In this document: piece by piece, positions 15,956 to 25,020 of the stretch | How the letters are laid out: each line of letters opens with the position of its first letter | Position numbering within the stretch: the stretch's first letter is position 1 | Assembly: GCA_031292015.1 (NCBI GenBank) | Contig: JARLHY010000202.1 | Location: 1-64,000 of the forward strand | Length of the DNA: 64,000 bases | DNA from: Negativicutes bacterium | GTDB taxonomy: Bacteria > Bacillota_C > Negativicutes > Sporomusales_B > JARLHX01 | Reading direction: 5' to 3' | Made by a program: the position numbers and the translations under genes | The notes under the pieces: generated by a model | What the model was told of the DNA's origin: nothing | Seen by the model: only the letters and a program-made list of their open reading frames with translations | Database searches by the model: none

Positions 15956-17320
15956 ATGGTTTTGCGGGACAATATGAATGACCTGCTCGACATCACAAAA
16001 TGGAGACTTTCCCCTTATCAGATTCTGGCCCTGGGCTTTGCTGGGCTTATCCTGTTTGGGGCCCTGTTGCTCACTACTCCCGCGGCTTCGGCCACCGGCG
16101 AGCGGGTGGGCTTTATCGATGCCCTGTTCACCGCCACCTCGGCCGCCTGTGTCACCGGGCTGAAAGTGGTGGATACCGGCACAACCTTTTCCCTGTTTGG
16201 CCAGCTTGTTATCATCGGCCTCATTCAGATCGGCGGTCTGGGCATCATGACCATGGCCACCCTGATGGCTCTGCTCATGGGCAAGAAAATCAGGCTCAAG
16301 GAGCGGCTGGTTATGCAGCAGGAACTGCACCAGGTCTCCGTCTCCGGCGTCGTCCGCCTGACCCAGTACATCATCAAGGCCACCCTGCTGATCGAAGGTA
16401 TCGGCGGAGCGATCCTGGCCTATCATTGGTGGCATAAACTGGGCCCCGCCAAAGCGATTTATTACGGCTACTGGCACGCCGTTTCCGCCTTTTGCAACTC
16501 CGGTTTCGATCTGTTCGGCGATTTTCGCAGCTTCAGCCGCTATGTCGATGATGCCACCGTCGTCTTGACGGTGACCACCCTGGTCATTCTGGGGGGCATC
16601 GGTTTTGCCGTCATCGTCGATGTCTGGGAAAACCGGCGGCTGCGGAAGATATCCCTCCACAGCAAAGTCGTGCTGGCCTCTACGGCGTTTTTGATCCTAT
16701 TCGGAATGATTGTCATCCTGGCGATGGAAGTCAACAATCCCGACACCCTGCAGCCATTATCGATGAAAGGCAAATTGCTTGCCAGCTATTTTCAGTCGGT
16801 AACCGCCAGGACCGGGGGCTTTAGCAGCGTATACATCGGCCATATGGCCGATTCGACCCTGTTTTTCCTGGTCATCCTCATGTTCATCGGAGCGTCGCCG
16901 GGTTCTGCCGGTGGCGGCGTCAAGACCTCCACCGTCGCCGTGCTGGCGGCCGCCATCTGGGCAATGATCCGGGGCCGGGAAGATGTGCAGATGTATAGCC
17001 GCCGGATTCCGAGCAGCTTGGTCTATAAGGCCTTCGCCATTACATTTCTTGCTGCGGGGCTGATCATCTTCGTCACCATGGTCCTTAGCATATCGGAAAA
17101 TGCCACTTTTTTGAGCATTCTGTTTGAAGTCGTTTCCGCTTTCGCCACCGTGGGTTTATCCGCCGGCCTAACCACTGAACTGACCCTCCACGGCAAGGTC
17201 TGGATTATCCTGACCATGTTTGCCGGACGGGTCGGCCCGGTGACGCTGGCCATGGCTCTGGCTATGCGGCAGGAGCGTCAGCTCATCAAATATCCTGAAG
17301 GCAAAGTGATTATTGGTTAG
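15956..17320 (+). CDS. KtrB/TrkH-family potassium uptake protein (membrane subunit)
   Basis: A membrane channel subunit of the Trk/Ktr/HKT superfamily with four repeated M1-P-M2 units. Selectivity-filter glycines are visible in SAACVTGL, SAFCNSGF, TARTGGF and SAFATVGLSAG. The start is uncertain. A TATAAT at 15897-15902 suggests that the longer frame from 15881 is not fully transcribed, and the homologous part begins at WRLSPYQILALGF, so I chose the ATG at 15956 (454 residues). Its regulatory partner follows directly. Confidence 0.88.
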   Translation: MVLRDNMNDLLDITKWRLSPYQILALGFAGLILFGALLLTTPAASATGERVGFIDALFTATSAACVTGLKVVDTGTTFSLFGQLVIIGLIQIGGLGIMTMATLMALLMGKKIRLKERLVMQQELHQVSVSGVVRLTQYIIKATLLIEGIGGAILAYHWWHKLGPAKAIYYGYWHAVSAFCNSGFDLFGDFRSFSRYVDDATVVLTVTTLVILGGIGFAVIVDVWENRRLRKISLHSKVVLASTAFLILFGMIVILAMEVNNPDTLQPLSMKGKLLASYFQSVTARTGGFSSVYIGHMADSTLFFLVILMFIGASPGSAGGGVKTSTVAVLAAAIWAMIRGREDVQMYSRRIPSSLVYKAFAITFLAAGLIIFVTMVLSISENATFLSILFEVVSAFATVGLSAGLTTELTLHGKVWIILTMFAGRVGPVTLAMALAMRQERQLIKYPEGKVIIG

Positions 17321-17330
17321 AGGTGAGGGC

Positions 17331-17993
17331 ATGAAGAAGAAAACCAAACAATTCGCGGTCATCGGCCTGGGGCGCTTCGGAACCAGCGTGGCCACTACCT
17401 TGTTCAAATCCGGTCATGAAGTTCTGGCCATTGACGCCAGCGCCGAGCGGGTGCAGAAATTCAGTAATGAAGTTACTCATGTGGTTCAGGCCGACACCAC
17501 CGACGAGGCTGCCCTCAAGGCGCTGGGCATCCGCAACTTTGATGTGGTGGTGGTGGCCATCGGTGAAGACGTGCAGGCCAACGTTATGACCACCTTGTCA
17601 CTGAAAGAACTGGGTATAAAATTCATTGTCGCCAAAGCCAAAAGCGAAATGCACGGTAAGATGCTGGAAAAGATCGGCGCCGACAGGGTCGTCTATCCAG
17701 AACGGGACATGGGGATGCGGGTTGCCCACAATCTTATGTCCACCAACGTTCTCGACTACATCGAACTGTCGCCTGACCTGAGCTTGGTGGAAGTCAGCAC
17801 ACCGCAGGAACTGATTGGCCAGAGCCTGGCCGAGGCTAATCTGCGGGCCAAGTACGGTGTCAACGTTATGGCGATCAAACGTGGCGATCAGCTTATTCTG
17901 CCACCGCTGCCCAGTGAGAAAATCGTCGCCAAAGACATCCTGATCGTCGTCGGCGGCAGCAGCGGGGTAAACAAGCTGGAAGAACTGGAATGA
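17331..17993 (+). CDS. KtrA/TrkA-family potassium regulatory subunit
   Basis: A 220-residue cytoplasmic RCK protein with an N-terminal Rossmann domain (FAVIGLGRFGTSVA, GxGxxG) that binds nucleotide and a C-terminal TrkA-C domain (from about 140). It gates the KtrB-type channel encoded 10 nt upstream. I chose the ATG at 17331 after GAGGTGAGGG; the upstream in-frame GTG-type start at 17313 overlaps ktrB and is not needed. Confidence 0.93.
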   Translation: MKKKTKQFAVIGLGRFGTSVATTLFKSGHEVLAIDASAERVQKFSNEVTHVVQADTTDEAALKALGIRNFDVVVVAIGEDVQANVMTTLSLKELGIKFIVAKAKSEMHGKMLEKIGADRVVYPERDMGMRVAHNLMSTNVLDYIELSPDLSLVEVSTPQELIGQSLAEANLRAKYGVNVMAIKRGDQLILPPLPSEKIVAKDILIVVGGSSGVNKLEELE

Positions 17994-18820
17994 AGCCGAT
18001 AGCTCCGACCCCTGAAATCATCACAAGTCCGCACAACCAGCTGATCAAGCAAATTATCTCCCTGAAGCAAAAAAAACAGCGCGACGAGCTCGGTCTCTTC
18101 GTCGTTGAAGGTGTTCGCCTGTGCGAAGATTTCGTCGCCTCAGACTGGCGGGGGGAAGTCTGTCTTTATACCCCCTCGTCGGCGGATGTCCCGCGGGTCG
18201 ACAAGGTGCTGAAGAGTCTGGCGGCTGAGGGCTGCCGGATGGTCCAGGTGCCGGAGGGAGTTTTCAGCAAAGCGGCTGACACTGAAATGCCGCAGGGAAT
18301 TCTCATTGTCGCCGCCAAGCGGCATTTTGCTTTTTCCGACCTGCTGCCGCCTGACTCACCGCCGCTTATCGCCGTGCTGGACGGCATCCAGGACCCGGGA
18401 AACGCCGGCGTGCTCATCCGCACCGCCGACGCCGCCGGCTGCAGTGGCGTGATCCTGACCCGCGGTTGCGCCGACCTCTTCGCCGCCAAAACCGTTCGGG
18501 CGACGATGGGGTCGCTGTTTCATCTGCCGGTACTTGCCGGACTGTCTCACGACGAGCTTCTGGCAGCCCTGGCGACTGCCGCCCTTCCTGTAGCGGCAGC
18601 GGCGCTGGAGTCCGCTGTTCCTTATTACCTGTCCGACCTGACCGGCCCGTTGGCCATCGCGTTTGGCAACGAAGGACAGGGCCTTTCCCCGGCGCTTTTG
18701 GCCGCGGCCGGCTGCCGTCTGGTCGTTCCCCAGTACGGCCTGGCCGAGTCGCTCAACGTGGCGGCAGCAGCGGCGGTGATTTTGTTTGAAGCCGCTCGCC
18801 AGAGGCGCGTCAACTTGTAA
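17990..18820 (+). CDS. TrmH/SpoU-family RNA 2'-O-methyltransferase
   Basis: A 276-residue SPOUT methyltransferase. The N-terminal substrate-binding domain (LIKQIISLKQKKQRDELGLF, VVEGVRLCED) precedes the knotted SAM-binding domain: motif 1 DGIQDPGNAGVLIRTADAAG, motif 2 AFGNEGQGLS, motif 3 SLNVAAAAAV. The product is probably a 2'-O-methylated 23S rRNA nucleotide. It overlaps the KtrA gene by four bases (ATGA). Its stop codon is inside the -35 hexamer of the pheST promoter. Confidence 0.93.
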   Translation: MKPIAPTPEIITSPHNQLIKQIISLKQKKQRDELGLFVVEGVRLCEDFVASDWRGEVCLYTPSSADVPRVDKVLKSLAAEGCRMVQVPEGVFSKAADTEMPQGILIVAAKRHFAFSDLLPPDSPPLIAVLDGIQDPGNAGVLIRTADAAGCSGVILTRGCADLFAAKTVRATMGSLFHLPVLAGLSHDELLAALATAALPVAAAALESAVPYYLSDLTGPLAIAFGNEGQGLSPALLAAAGCRLVVPQYGLAESLNVAAAAAVILFEAARQRRVNL

Positions 18821-18843
18821 TTTGAAAATCGATATGCTATAAT
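18815..18843 (+). promoter_or_regulatory. Promoter of pheST (overlaps upstream stop codon)
   Basis: TTGTAA (18815-18820), 17 nt, perfect TATAAT (18838-18843). The TAA of the -35 is the stop codon of the methyltransferase gene. Confidence 0.85.
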
Positions 18844-18849
18844 ACGTTT

Positions 18850-19220
18850 AGCAATGACCTGAATATTCTCACCGAAAAGCAGAGAGGGTGTGGTCCCGTG
18901 CTTGTGACCCCCGATTTCTTCTGGAAAGTATTTGAAGCTACCGGTTCCATTGCTGCGTATCTCCTTTACCGACGCCTCATGGTCAATTAAATTCTGCCAT
19001 GACGGAGAGAGTATGTCGCCCGCGTTTCCCCAGGGAGGATACCGCCCCAGACTGAGAGCGGTTCCGGAACAGGCGGCAGAAGTTCACTCCCGAGCATCCG
19101 CGCTGAAGGGGACATCCTTGCGTAGGCCGGACGGAATTCCCCGTTACAGGAAAAGTGAGTTTTATTAGGGTGGTACCGCGGAAGTTAAGGCTTTCGCCCC
19201 TTCAGGGGCGAAAGCTTTTT
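18850..19220 (+). promoter_or_regulatory. T-box leader of pheST (tRNA-Phe-sensing attenuator)
   Basis: The T-box AGGGTGGTACCGCGG is at 19167-19181. It is followed by the terminator GCTTTCGCCCC/GGGGCGAAAGC (19190-19215) and a T-run. The long stem I region begins with the GCAGAGAGGGTG segment. TTC triplets occur in the expected specifier region (about 18916-18925), in keeping with tRNA-Phe, but the exact loop was not modelled. Confidence 0.92.
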
Positions 19221-19288
19221 ATTTTGCTTTGGGTAAAATATCAGCAATAAGAAATCTGGTTTTCGCACCATAAAGTCAGGAGGTAACT

Positions 19289-20311
19289 ATGGAACAAGAA
19301 CTGAAAGAACTGCGCCAGGCCGCGGTGGAGGAGCTTTCCCGCGCCGCCAGCCTCGAGGCCTTGAACGGCCTGCGGGTCAAGTACCTGGGAAAAAAAGGCA
19401 GCCTGACCAGCGTTCTGCGGGGGATGGGCGCCCTGGCCGCCGAAGAGCGGCCGCGGATCGGCCAGATCGTCAACGAACTTCGCGCCGAGCTGGAAAAGCT
19501 GCTGGAGAACCGCCAGGAAGACCTCAAGCAGGTCGCGCTGGCTCAAAAACTGACCTCGGAGAAGATCGACGTCACCCTGCCGGGACGGCGGGCCCGCTCA
19601 GGCCACAAACATCCGCTGACCCTGACTCTCGACCGGATCAAATCGGTATTCATGCGGATGGGGTTTGATATCGCCGAAGGTCCGGAAGTGGAAAGCGACT
19701 ACTACAATTTCGAGGCTCTGAATTTGCCGCCTGATCATCCGGCCCGTGACATGCAGGATTCATTCTACATAACCTCCGACATTTTGCTCAGAACGCATAC
19801 CTCGCCTGTCCAGGCGCGGACCATGCAGGCCGCCGAGCCCAACTCTCCGGTCAGGATCATCGCTCCCGGCAAGGTATACCGGCGGGACTACGACGCCACC
19901 CATTCCCCGGTATTCACCCAGGTAGAAGGCCTGGTCATCGACAAAGGTATCAGTTTCTCCGACCTCAAAGGAACGCTGGAACTGTTTGCCCAGGAAATCT
20001 TCGGACACGGTGTCAAGGTCCGCTTTCGGCCGAGCTTCTTTCCCTTCACTGAACCCAGCGCCGAAGTGGACATTTCCTGTGTGATGTGCGCCGGTCGTGG
20101 CTGCCGGACCTGTAAGGGGACCGGCTGGCTGGAGATCCTCGGCTCCGGGATGGTTCATCCCCGGGTGCTGGAAATGAGCAACTACGACCCCGCCCAAGTG
20201 AGCGGCTTCGCCTTCGGTATGGGGGTGGAGCGGGTGGCGATGCTGGTCTACGGCATCGACGACCTGAGGCTCTTCTACGACAACGACCTGCGCTTCCTGG
20301 CGCAGTTTTAG
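19289..20311 (+). CDS. pheS: Phenylalanyl-tRNA synthetase alpha subunit
   Basis: 340 residues, usual length. An N-terminal coiled-coil tRNA-binding arm is followed by the class II core ([30 protein letters not shown], the motif-3 region [18 protein letters not shown]). [17 protein letters not shown] shows extra cysteines typical of some bacterial PheS. CAGGAGGTAACT precedes the ATG. Cotranscribed with pheT 12 nt downstream. Confidence 0.98.
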   Translation: MEQELKELRQAAVEELSRAASLEALNGLRVKYLGKKGSLTSVLRGMGALAAEERPRIGQIVNELRAELEKLLENRQEDLKQVALAQKLTSEKIDVTLPGRRARSGHKHPLTLTLDRIKSVFMRMGFDIAEGPEVESDYYNFEALNLPPDHPARDMQDSFYITSDILLRTHTSPVQARTMQAAEPNSPVRIIAPGKVYRRDYDATHSPVFTQVEGLVIDKGISFSDLKGTLELFAQEIFGHGVKVRFRPSFFPFTEPSAEVDISCVMCAGRGCRTCKGTGWLEILGSGMVHPRVLEMSNYDPAQVSGFAFGMGVERVAMLVYGIDDLRLFYDNDLRFLAQF

Positions 20312-20323
20312 GGGGGACAGATC

Positions 20324-22753
20324 ATGCGTGCATCCGTAAAATGGCTCAAGGACTATGTGGAATTCAGCCAGACCCCGGAAAAATTGGCCGACATGCTGAC
20401 CATGGCCGGCGTTCCGGTGGAAAATATCGACTACCTGGGGCAGGGCATTGAAAATGTCGTCACAGGCAGGATCGTCGAACTGACCCCTCATCCCAACGCC
20501 GATAAACTGCAAGTCTGCAAGATGGACATCGCCGGACTGACGGTTACGGTGGTCACCGGGGCCACCAACGTCAGAAGCGGTGATATCGTGCCGGTAGCCC
20601 TGGTGGGCGCGAAGCTGCCGACAGGACTGGAAATCCAGGCCGCTGATTTCCGCGGCGTTCAGTCCCAGGGCATGCTCTGTTCGGCGGAAGAACTCAACAT
20701 GGACAACAAAATCGTGCCGCCGGAAGCCCGGGAAGGCATCTACATCCTGCCGGCCGACACCCCGGTGGGCGTCGATATCCGTCAGGCCCTCGGCCTTGAC
20801 GATGTTGTGCTGGAATTCGAACTGACCCCCAACCGGGCTGACTGTTTCAGCATCATCGGTTTGGCCCGCGAGGTGGCGGTCCTCACCGGCGGTACCATGC
20901 GCAAACCGATGCTCAACCTGCGGGAACAGGGCGGGGAAAAAGCCGCCGGCCTTGCCTCCGTCACCATTCAGGAACCAAATCTGTGTGCCCGGTTCACCGC
21001 CCGGATCTTTAACAACGTCAAAGTCGGCCCTTCGCCCCGCTGGCTTCAGCAGCGTATCCAGGCCGCCGGCATGCGTCCCATCAACAACGTCGTCGATGTC
21101 ACCAACTTCGTCATGATGGAGATGGGGCAGCCGCTCCATGCTTACGACTACAACCTGCTGTCCCGCCACAGCATCATCGTCCGCAAAGCCAATCCCGGCG
21201 AACGGATTACGACCCTGGACGGGGTCAAGCGGGAACTCACCCCTGACATGCTGGTCATCGCTGACGCAGTACAAGCTGTGGGCCTGGCCGGAGTTATGGG
21301 CGGGCTGGCCACCGAAGTGACCGGCGGCACCAAAAACGTCCTGCTGGAAGCGGCGACTTTTAACGGCGCGAGCATCCGCCGCACCTCCAGGGCCCTCGGC
21401 CTGCGGTCCGAGGCATCCAGCCGTTATGAACGCGGCATCGACACCGCGAACATCATCCGGGCCCAGGACCGGGCTGCCGAGCTGTTGGAAGGAATGGGAG
21501 CCTGCCAGGTTCACCCCGGCGTCATCGACGCCTATCCGGTTTTCCATCTGCCCAAGCAGGTCACCTTCACTCCGGCCGCCATCAACGCCTACCTCGGTAT
21601 TGATCTGCCAAAGGCAAAAATGGTCGATATCCTGAAACGCCTTGAATTCGACGTCGAACAGCAAGCCGACAAAATTTTGGCGACCGTGCCGACCTGGCGC
21701 GGCGATGTCACCGGCCCGGCCGACATCAGCGAAGAAATCGCCCGCATTCATGGCTACGATTACATTCCATCCACCACACCCTACGGACGGGTGTCCCGTG
21801 GCGGCCAACGCTATGTCCAAACCCTGGCCGATCATGTCCGCGACGTTTTGACCGGACTCGGTTTTAGCGAAATCAACTCCTTCAGCTTCACCCACCCCGC
21901 CGTCTTCGACAAGCTGGGCATACCGGCTGACAGCAAACTGCGCCAGGCTGTTCCTGTACTTAATCCCATTACCGACGAATTTCCGCTGCTCAGGACGAAC
22001 CTCCTGGGCGGGGTGTTGCAGACCGTGATCAGCAACCTTGCCCAGCGCAACGATGACATTGCCATCTACGAACTGGGAGCCGTCTACCATCCCCGCAGCC
22101 TGCCGGTGACCGAGCTGCCTGATGAGCCGATGATGCTGTGCGGCGCCTTAACCGGCAAGCGTTATGGCCTGGCCTGGAATCAGTCCCGCGAGGCACTGGA
22201 CTTCTATGACGCCAAGGGAGCGGTGGAAGAATTGCTGGAAAAACTCGGCTTCAGCGGCTATGAAGTCGTTACCGGCGAGTACCTGGCGATGCATCCCGGC
22301 AAGTGCGCCCTGTTTATGAAAGACGGCGAACTTGTCGCCGCGGTGGGAGAAGTCCACCCCAAGGTTCTTGACGCCTTTGGGCTGACCCGGAAGGTCTGTC
22401 TGTTCGAAATCCCGGTGGCTCAGCTGGAAAAACACGCTGCCCTGATTGGCAAATACCGGCCTCTGCCTCGTTTTCCGGCCATCGTTCGCGATCTGGCGGT
22501 CATTCTGCCTGAGACTGTGCCTGCGACCGCAGCCACCGAAGCCATTCGTCAAAGCGGTGGCGAATTGCTCACCGACCTGCGCCTGTTCGACGTGTACACC
22601 GGTGAACCGGTGCCGGCCGGCTTCCGCAGTCTGGCTTTCTCACTGATTTTCCGCGCCGCCGACCGGACTCTCACCGACGAGGAAGTGGAAGAGTACCACC
22701 AGCAGATTCTCCGCCATCTGGAAGCAACCCTCTCAGCTAAACTTCGGATGTAA
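20324..22753 (+). CDS. pheT: Phenylalanyl-tRNA synthetase beta subunit
   Basis: 809 residues, full length. In order: the tRNA-binding (EMAP-like) domain (about 40-150), B3/B4 editing domain, B5 domain, the inactive class II-like core and a C-terminal FDX-ACB anticodon-binding domain. It forms the alpha2-beta2 synthetase with PheS and clears Tyr-tRNA-Phe. A large minus-strand open frame across pheS/pheT is only a high-GC shadow. Confidence 0.98.
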   Translation: MRASVKWLKDYVEFSQTPEKLADMLTMAGVPVENIDYLGQGIENVVTGRIVELTPHPNADKLQVCKMDIAGLTVTVVTGATNVRSGDIVPVALVGAKLPTGLEIQAADFRGVQSQGMLCSAEELNMDNKIVPPEAREGIYILPADTPVGVDIRQALGLDDVVLEFELTPNRADCFSIIGLAREVAVLTGGTMRKPMLNLREQGGEKAAGLASVTIQEPNLCARFTARIFNNVKVGPSPRWLQQRIQAAGMRPINNVVDVTNFVMMEMGQPLHAYDYNLLSRHSIIVRKANPGERITTLDGVKRELTPDMLVIADAVQAVGLAGVMGGLATEVTGGTKNVLLEAATFNGASIRRTSRALGLRSEASSRYERGIDTANIIRAQDRAAELLEGMGACQVHPGVIDAYPVFHLPKQVTFTPAAINAYLGIDLPKAKMVDILKRLEFDVEQQADKILATVPTWRGDVTGPADISEEIARIHGYDYIPSTTPYGRVSRGGQRYVQTLADHVRDVLTGLGFSEINSFSFTHPAVFDKLGIPADSKLRQAVPVLNPITDEFPLLRTNLLGGVLQTVISNLAQRNDDIAIYELGAVYHPRSLPVTELPDEPMMLCGALTGKRYGLAWNQSREALDFYDAKGAVEELLEKLGFSGYEVVTGEYLAMHPGKCALFMKDGELVAAVGEVHPKVLDAFGLTRKVCLFEIPVAQLEKHAALIGKYRPLPRFPAIVRDLAVILPETVPATAATEAIRQSGGELLTDLRLFDVYTGEPVPAGFRSLAFSLIFRAADRTLTDEEVEEYHQQILRHLEATLSAKLRM

Positions 22754-22768
22754 CCTTATTATGTCCGT

Positions 22769-22807
22769 CATACTCCTGCGATGGCTGCAAACCATAGCAG
22801 GAGTATG
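22769..22807 (+). terminator. Stem-loop after pheT (weak terminator)
   Basis: CATACTCCTGC (22769-22779) pairs with GCAGGAGTATG (22797-22807), with inner ATGG/CCAT pairing. Only a poor T-tract follows, so it may be an mRNA 3' end stabiliser rather than a strong terminator. Confidence 0.6.
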
Positions 22808-22877
22808 GTATTTGTAGGGGATATCACCTGAAAGGGTATGGTGTTCAGTTTCCGGGAGAGAGAAAGGACGGGCTGAC

Positions 22878-23711
22878 ATGGGAAAAAAGCTTTCTACACT
22901 TCTTTGCTGTGTGTTGTTCCTTTGCCTTTCGTCGCGGACGGAGGCTTGCACGGCATGGGAGGCAGCCGGCAGCAGTGTCGAAGGAAACGGAACAATCATC
23001 GCTAAAAACCGCGATTATACCTATGGTGAAAAAAATGAGTTGAAAGTGGTTTCGGTTCACAATCGCTACAAATTTCTTGCCATCTATGCAAACACGGGAA
23101 ATAAGGGCGGAGTCAATGAACACGGCTTGGTTGTATTATCATTGTCACCTCCTTCCTATTTAGAAAATCAAAAAACTGAGCCAAGCAATTCCCAGCCCTC
23201 TTTTACCAATACCTGGATTCTGGAAAACTGTCGCACAGTCGATGAAACCGTGGACGCTCTAAAGCAGCATAACTGGAATACTCATCCGGAATTTCTGGCG
23301 ATAGCGGACCGGAATAAAATTGCTTATATTGAATTAGGGCCAGACGGCCGTAATGTGGTAAAGGCGACTGAGAACGGGATACTGGATCACACCAATCATT
23401 ACTTGGACCCTGCCATGGGAGAATACAACCCGAAGAAACTGGGCTACGAGTATAAACGATGGCAGAAGGCGGAAGAACAATTAAACTCCAAGGATAAGTT
23501 TACCATCGAAGACATTAAAACCTTTACCCAGGACCCTATTGTCTGGTACAAACACTCGACAGTCATGACCTATGCATCCATGGTTGTAAACAATCGACAA
23601 GATGGAGAAACAGTAGTCTGGGTGAAAATTGTCAACCCCGGAGATGCCGCCTTTGAATCGCAATTCACCCTGAAAGACATGTTCACCGGAAGAATACCGC
23701 TGCATAACTGA
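22878..23711 (+). CDS. Secreted Ntn-hydrolase, C45-type (acyl-transferase/linear amide hydrolase)
   Basis: A 277-residue protein with a signal peptide (LLCCVLFLCLSSRTEA) followed at once by CTAWEAAG. In N-terminal-nucleophile hydrolases of the penicillin/choloylglycine and C45 groups the catalytic residue is an N-terminal Cys, with an Arg-Asp pair soon after, as in AKNRDY here. GVNEHGLVVLSLS and HTNHYLDPAM fit the family. Signal cleavage after TEA would itself expose the catalytic Cys24. TEAC is not a lipobox. Substrate unknown; candidates are peptide- or acyl-amides in the periplasm. Monocistronic. Confidence 0.82.
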   Translation: MGKKLSTLLCCVLFLCLSSRTEACTAWEAAGSSVEGNGTIIAKNRDYTYGEKNELKVVSVHNRYKFLAIYANTGNKGGVNEHGLVVLSLSPPSYLENQKTEPSNSQPSFTNTWILENCRTVDETVDALKQHNWNTHPEFLAIADRNKIAYIELGPDGRNVVKATENGILDHTNHYLDPAMGEYNPKKLGYEYKRWQKAEEQLNSKDKFTIEDIKTFTQDPIVWYKHSTVMTYASMVVNNRQDGETVVWVKIVNPGDAAFESQFTLKDMFTGRIPLHN

Positions 23712-23747
23712 ATGAAACGGCCAAAAGCGGCTACAATGCCCTGAAAT

Positions 23748-23764
23748 AGCAGCCTGGGGCTGCT
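23748..23764 (+). terminator. Rho-independent terminator
   Basis: AGCAGCC (23748-23754) and GGCTGCT (23758-23764), followed by TTTT. Confidence 0.75.
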
Positions 23765-23838
23765 TTTTCATATCCTGCAGGAAAATAGTTGGCGGACGCG
23801 AACACTAACAATAGGAACACCGTGAAAAAGGTGGAAGT

Positions 23839-24096
23839 ATGACCAAGAAAAAGTGTACGGTGACGGTGGAAATTTTCGGCGACAACTATCCGCTCAAAGG
23901 CGATATCGAGCCTGAAAAAATTATGGAAGTTGCGCAGTTTGTCGACAAACGGATGAATCAGGTCGCCAAGGCCAATCCGCGGCTGCCCATCTCCCGGATT
24001 GCGGTATTGGTGGCCCTGAATATGGCTGAAGAATATCTGCGGCTGGAGAAGGATTACCGCCAGATGATGGGGATGCTGAAAGACGGGAAGAAGTAA
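23839..24096 (+). CDS. zapA: Cell division protein ZapA
   Basis: 85 residues with the ZapA pattern: strands KKCTVTVEIFGDNYPLKGD, then EKIMEVAQFVDKRMNQVA and a long helix (ISRIAVLVALNMAEEYLRLE). ZapA binds and bundles FtsZ at the division site. The length fits Gram-positive ZapA. AAGGTGGAAG precedes the ATG. Confidence 0.92.
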   Translation: MTKKKCTVTVEIFGDNYPLKGDIEPEKIMEVAQFVDKRMNQVAKANPRLPISRIAVLVALNMAEEYLRLEKDYRQMMGMLKDGKK

Positions 24097-24098
24097 AA

Positions 24099-24120
24099 CG
24101 ATGATGTCGCCATCGTAGAC
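24099..24120 (+). repeat. 22-bp direct repeat, copy 1
   Basis: CGATGATGTCGCCATCGTAG plus two more bases is repeated exactly at 24200-24221, 101 bp away. Each copy has an internal dyad (CGATG...CATCG). The copies flank a short hairpin (GGCAC/GTGCC near 24126-24138). Confidence 0.8.
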
Positions 24121-24199
24121 AAGGTAGGCACTACGTGCCCTTGATCAGTTTCCTGCTTCGCCTGGTAAACTGTTTTGGCAGGCCGTTTCCCGGTTTATC

Positions 24200-24221
24200 C
24201 GATGATGTCGCCATCGTAGAC
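24200..24221 (+). repeat. 22-bp direct repeat, copy 2
   Basis: Exact second copy of the repeat at 24099-24120, located 54 bp upstream of the DUF421 gene start. The two copies bracket the zapA-DUF421 intergenic space and could be paired regulator sites or the trace of a small duplication. Confidence 0.8.
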
Positions 24222-24275
24222 GGAATACCTCCTGTTCTGTTTGTCAATAATACAAGCAGAAAAGGAGTGGATACT

Positions 24276-24944
24276 GTGGACTACAACGGAACAGGCTCGA
24301 TCGTGCTGCGAATGCTGGGCATCTTCCTCATGGCGCTGGTAGTGGTGCGGATGATGGGCAACCGGACGGTCGGTCAGTTTTCGCCTTTTGATTTTGTCCT
24401 GATGGTCGGCATCGGCGATATCGTAGGCAACATGGCCCTGGATCGGCGAGAAAGCTTGTTGACAGGGGCGGAAGCCCTGGTCGGTCTGCTGATTTTGCAG
24501 CAGTTTTTGTCCTGGGCCTCTCTGAAAAGCAAAGTGATGCGCAAGTGGTTCGAGGGCACACCGGTTGTCATGGTCGAAGACGGGCGCATCCTGTATGAAA
24601 ACCTGCGCAGCTCCCACTTCAACCTTGACGATCTTCGCCAGGAACTGCATAAGCAGGGGCTCGACATGTCCGATCTGCGCGATATTCAAACAGCTCGCCT
24701 GGAAAGCAGCGGTGATTTTTCAGTGATCAAAAGCCCGGAGACCGAGGCCCTGACCCTGCGGGACTTCAATGCATTCATTCAGAGCCTTGCCGATAATCCG
24801 CTGAGTCCGGCCGGGGCAGCCACCGCCAAGCTGGAACAGCTGTCTGAGGACATCCGACTGGTCGCTGAATACGTGAGACAGCAGCAGGCCGCTGTCGGAC
24901 CGGAGCCCGGGCCGCAGCCTGAAAGCGCGCAGGATCTACACTGA
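24276..24944 (+). CDS. DUF421 (YetF-like) membrane protein
   Basis: 222 residues. Three N-terminal membrane helices (IVLRMLGIFLMALVVVRMMG; FDFVLMVGIGDIVGNMAL; a third near 60-80) are followed by the cytoplasmic DUF421 domain (VMVEDGRILYENLRSSHFNLDDLRQELHKQG). In Bacillus, YetF/YdfS-type proteins are linked to spore and envelope functions, but the biochemical role is unknown. I chose the GTG at 24276 after AAGGAG; the longer frame from 24135 begins in the repeat region. The C-tail is Pro- and Gln-rich. Confidence 0.85.
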   Translation: MDYNGTGSIVLRMLGIFLMALVVVRMMGNRTVGQFSPFDFVLMVGIGDIVGNMALDRRESLLTGAEALVGLLILQQFLSWASLKSKVMRKWFEGTPVVMVEDGRILYENLRSSHFNLDDLRQELHKQGLDMSDLRDIQTARLESSGDFSVIKSPETEALTLRDFNAFIQSLADNPLSPAGAATAKLEQLSEDIRLVAEYVRQQQAAVGPEPGPQPESAQDLH

Positions 24945-24945
24945 G

Positions 24946-24962
24946 GAAGGGGCAGGCCCTTC
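24946..24962 (+). terminator. Probable rho-independent terminator
   Basis: GAAGGG (24946-24951) pairs with CCCTTC (24957-24962), followed by TTCTTTTC. Short, but well placed. Confidence 0.5.
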
Positions 24963-25020
24963 TTCTTTTCATGTAAAACCAGCCAAAATAAATCGGTGCA
25001 ACTGGCGAGGACAGCAATTT

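Noticed and set aside
19760..22090. 776-codon minus-strand open frame over pheS and pheT
   Set aside because: A high-GC antisense shadow; both plus-strand synthetase genes are unmistakable and the frame has no recognisable domain.
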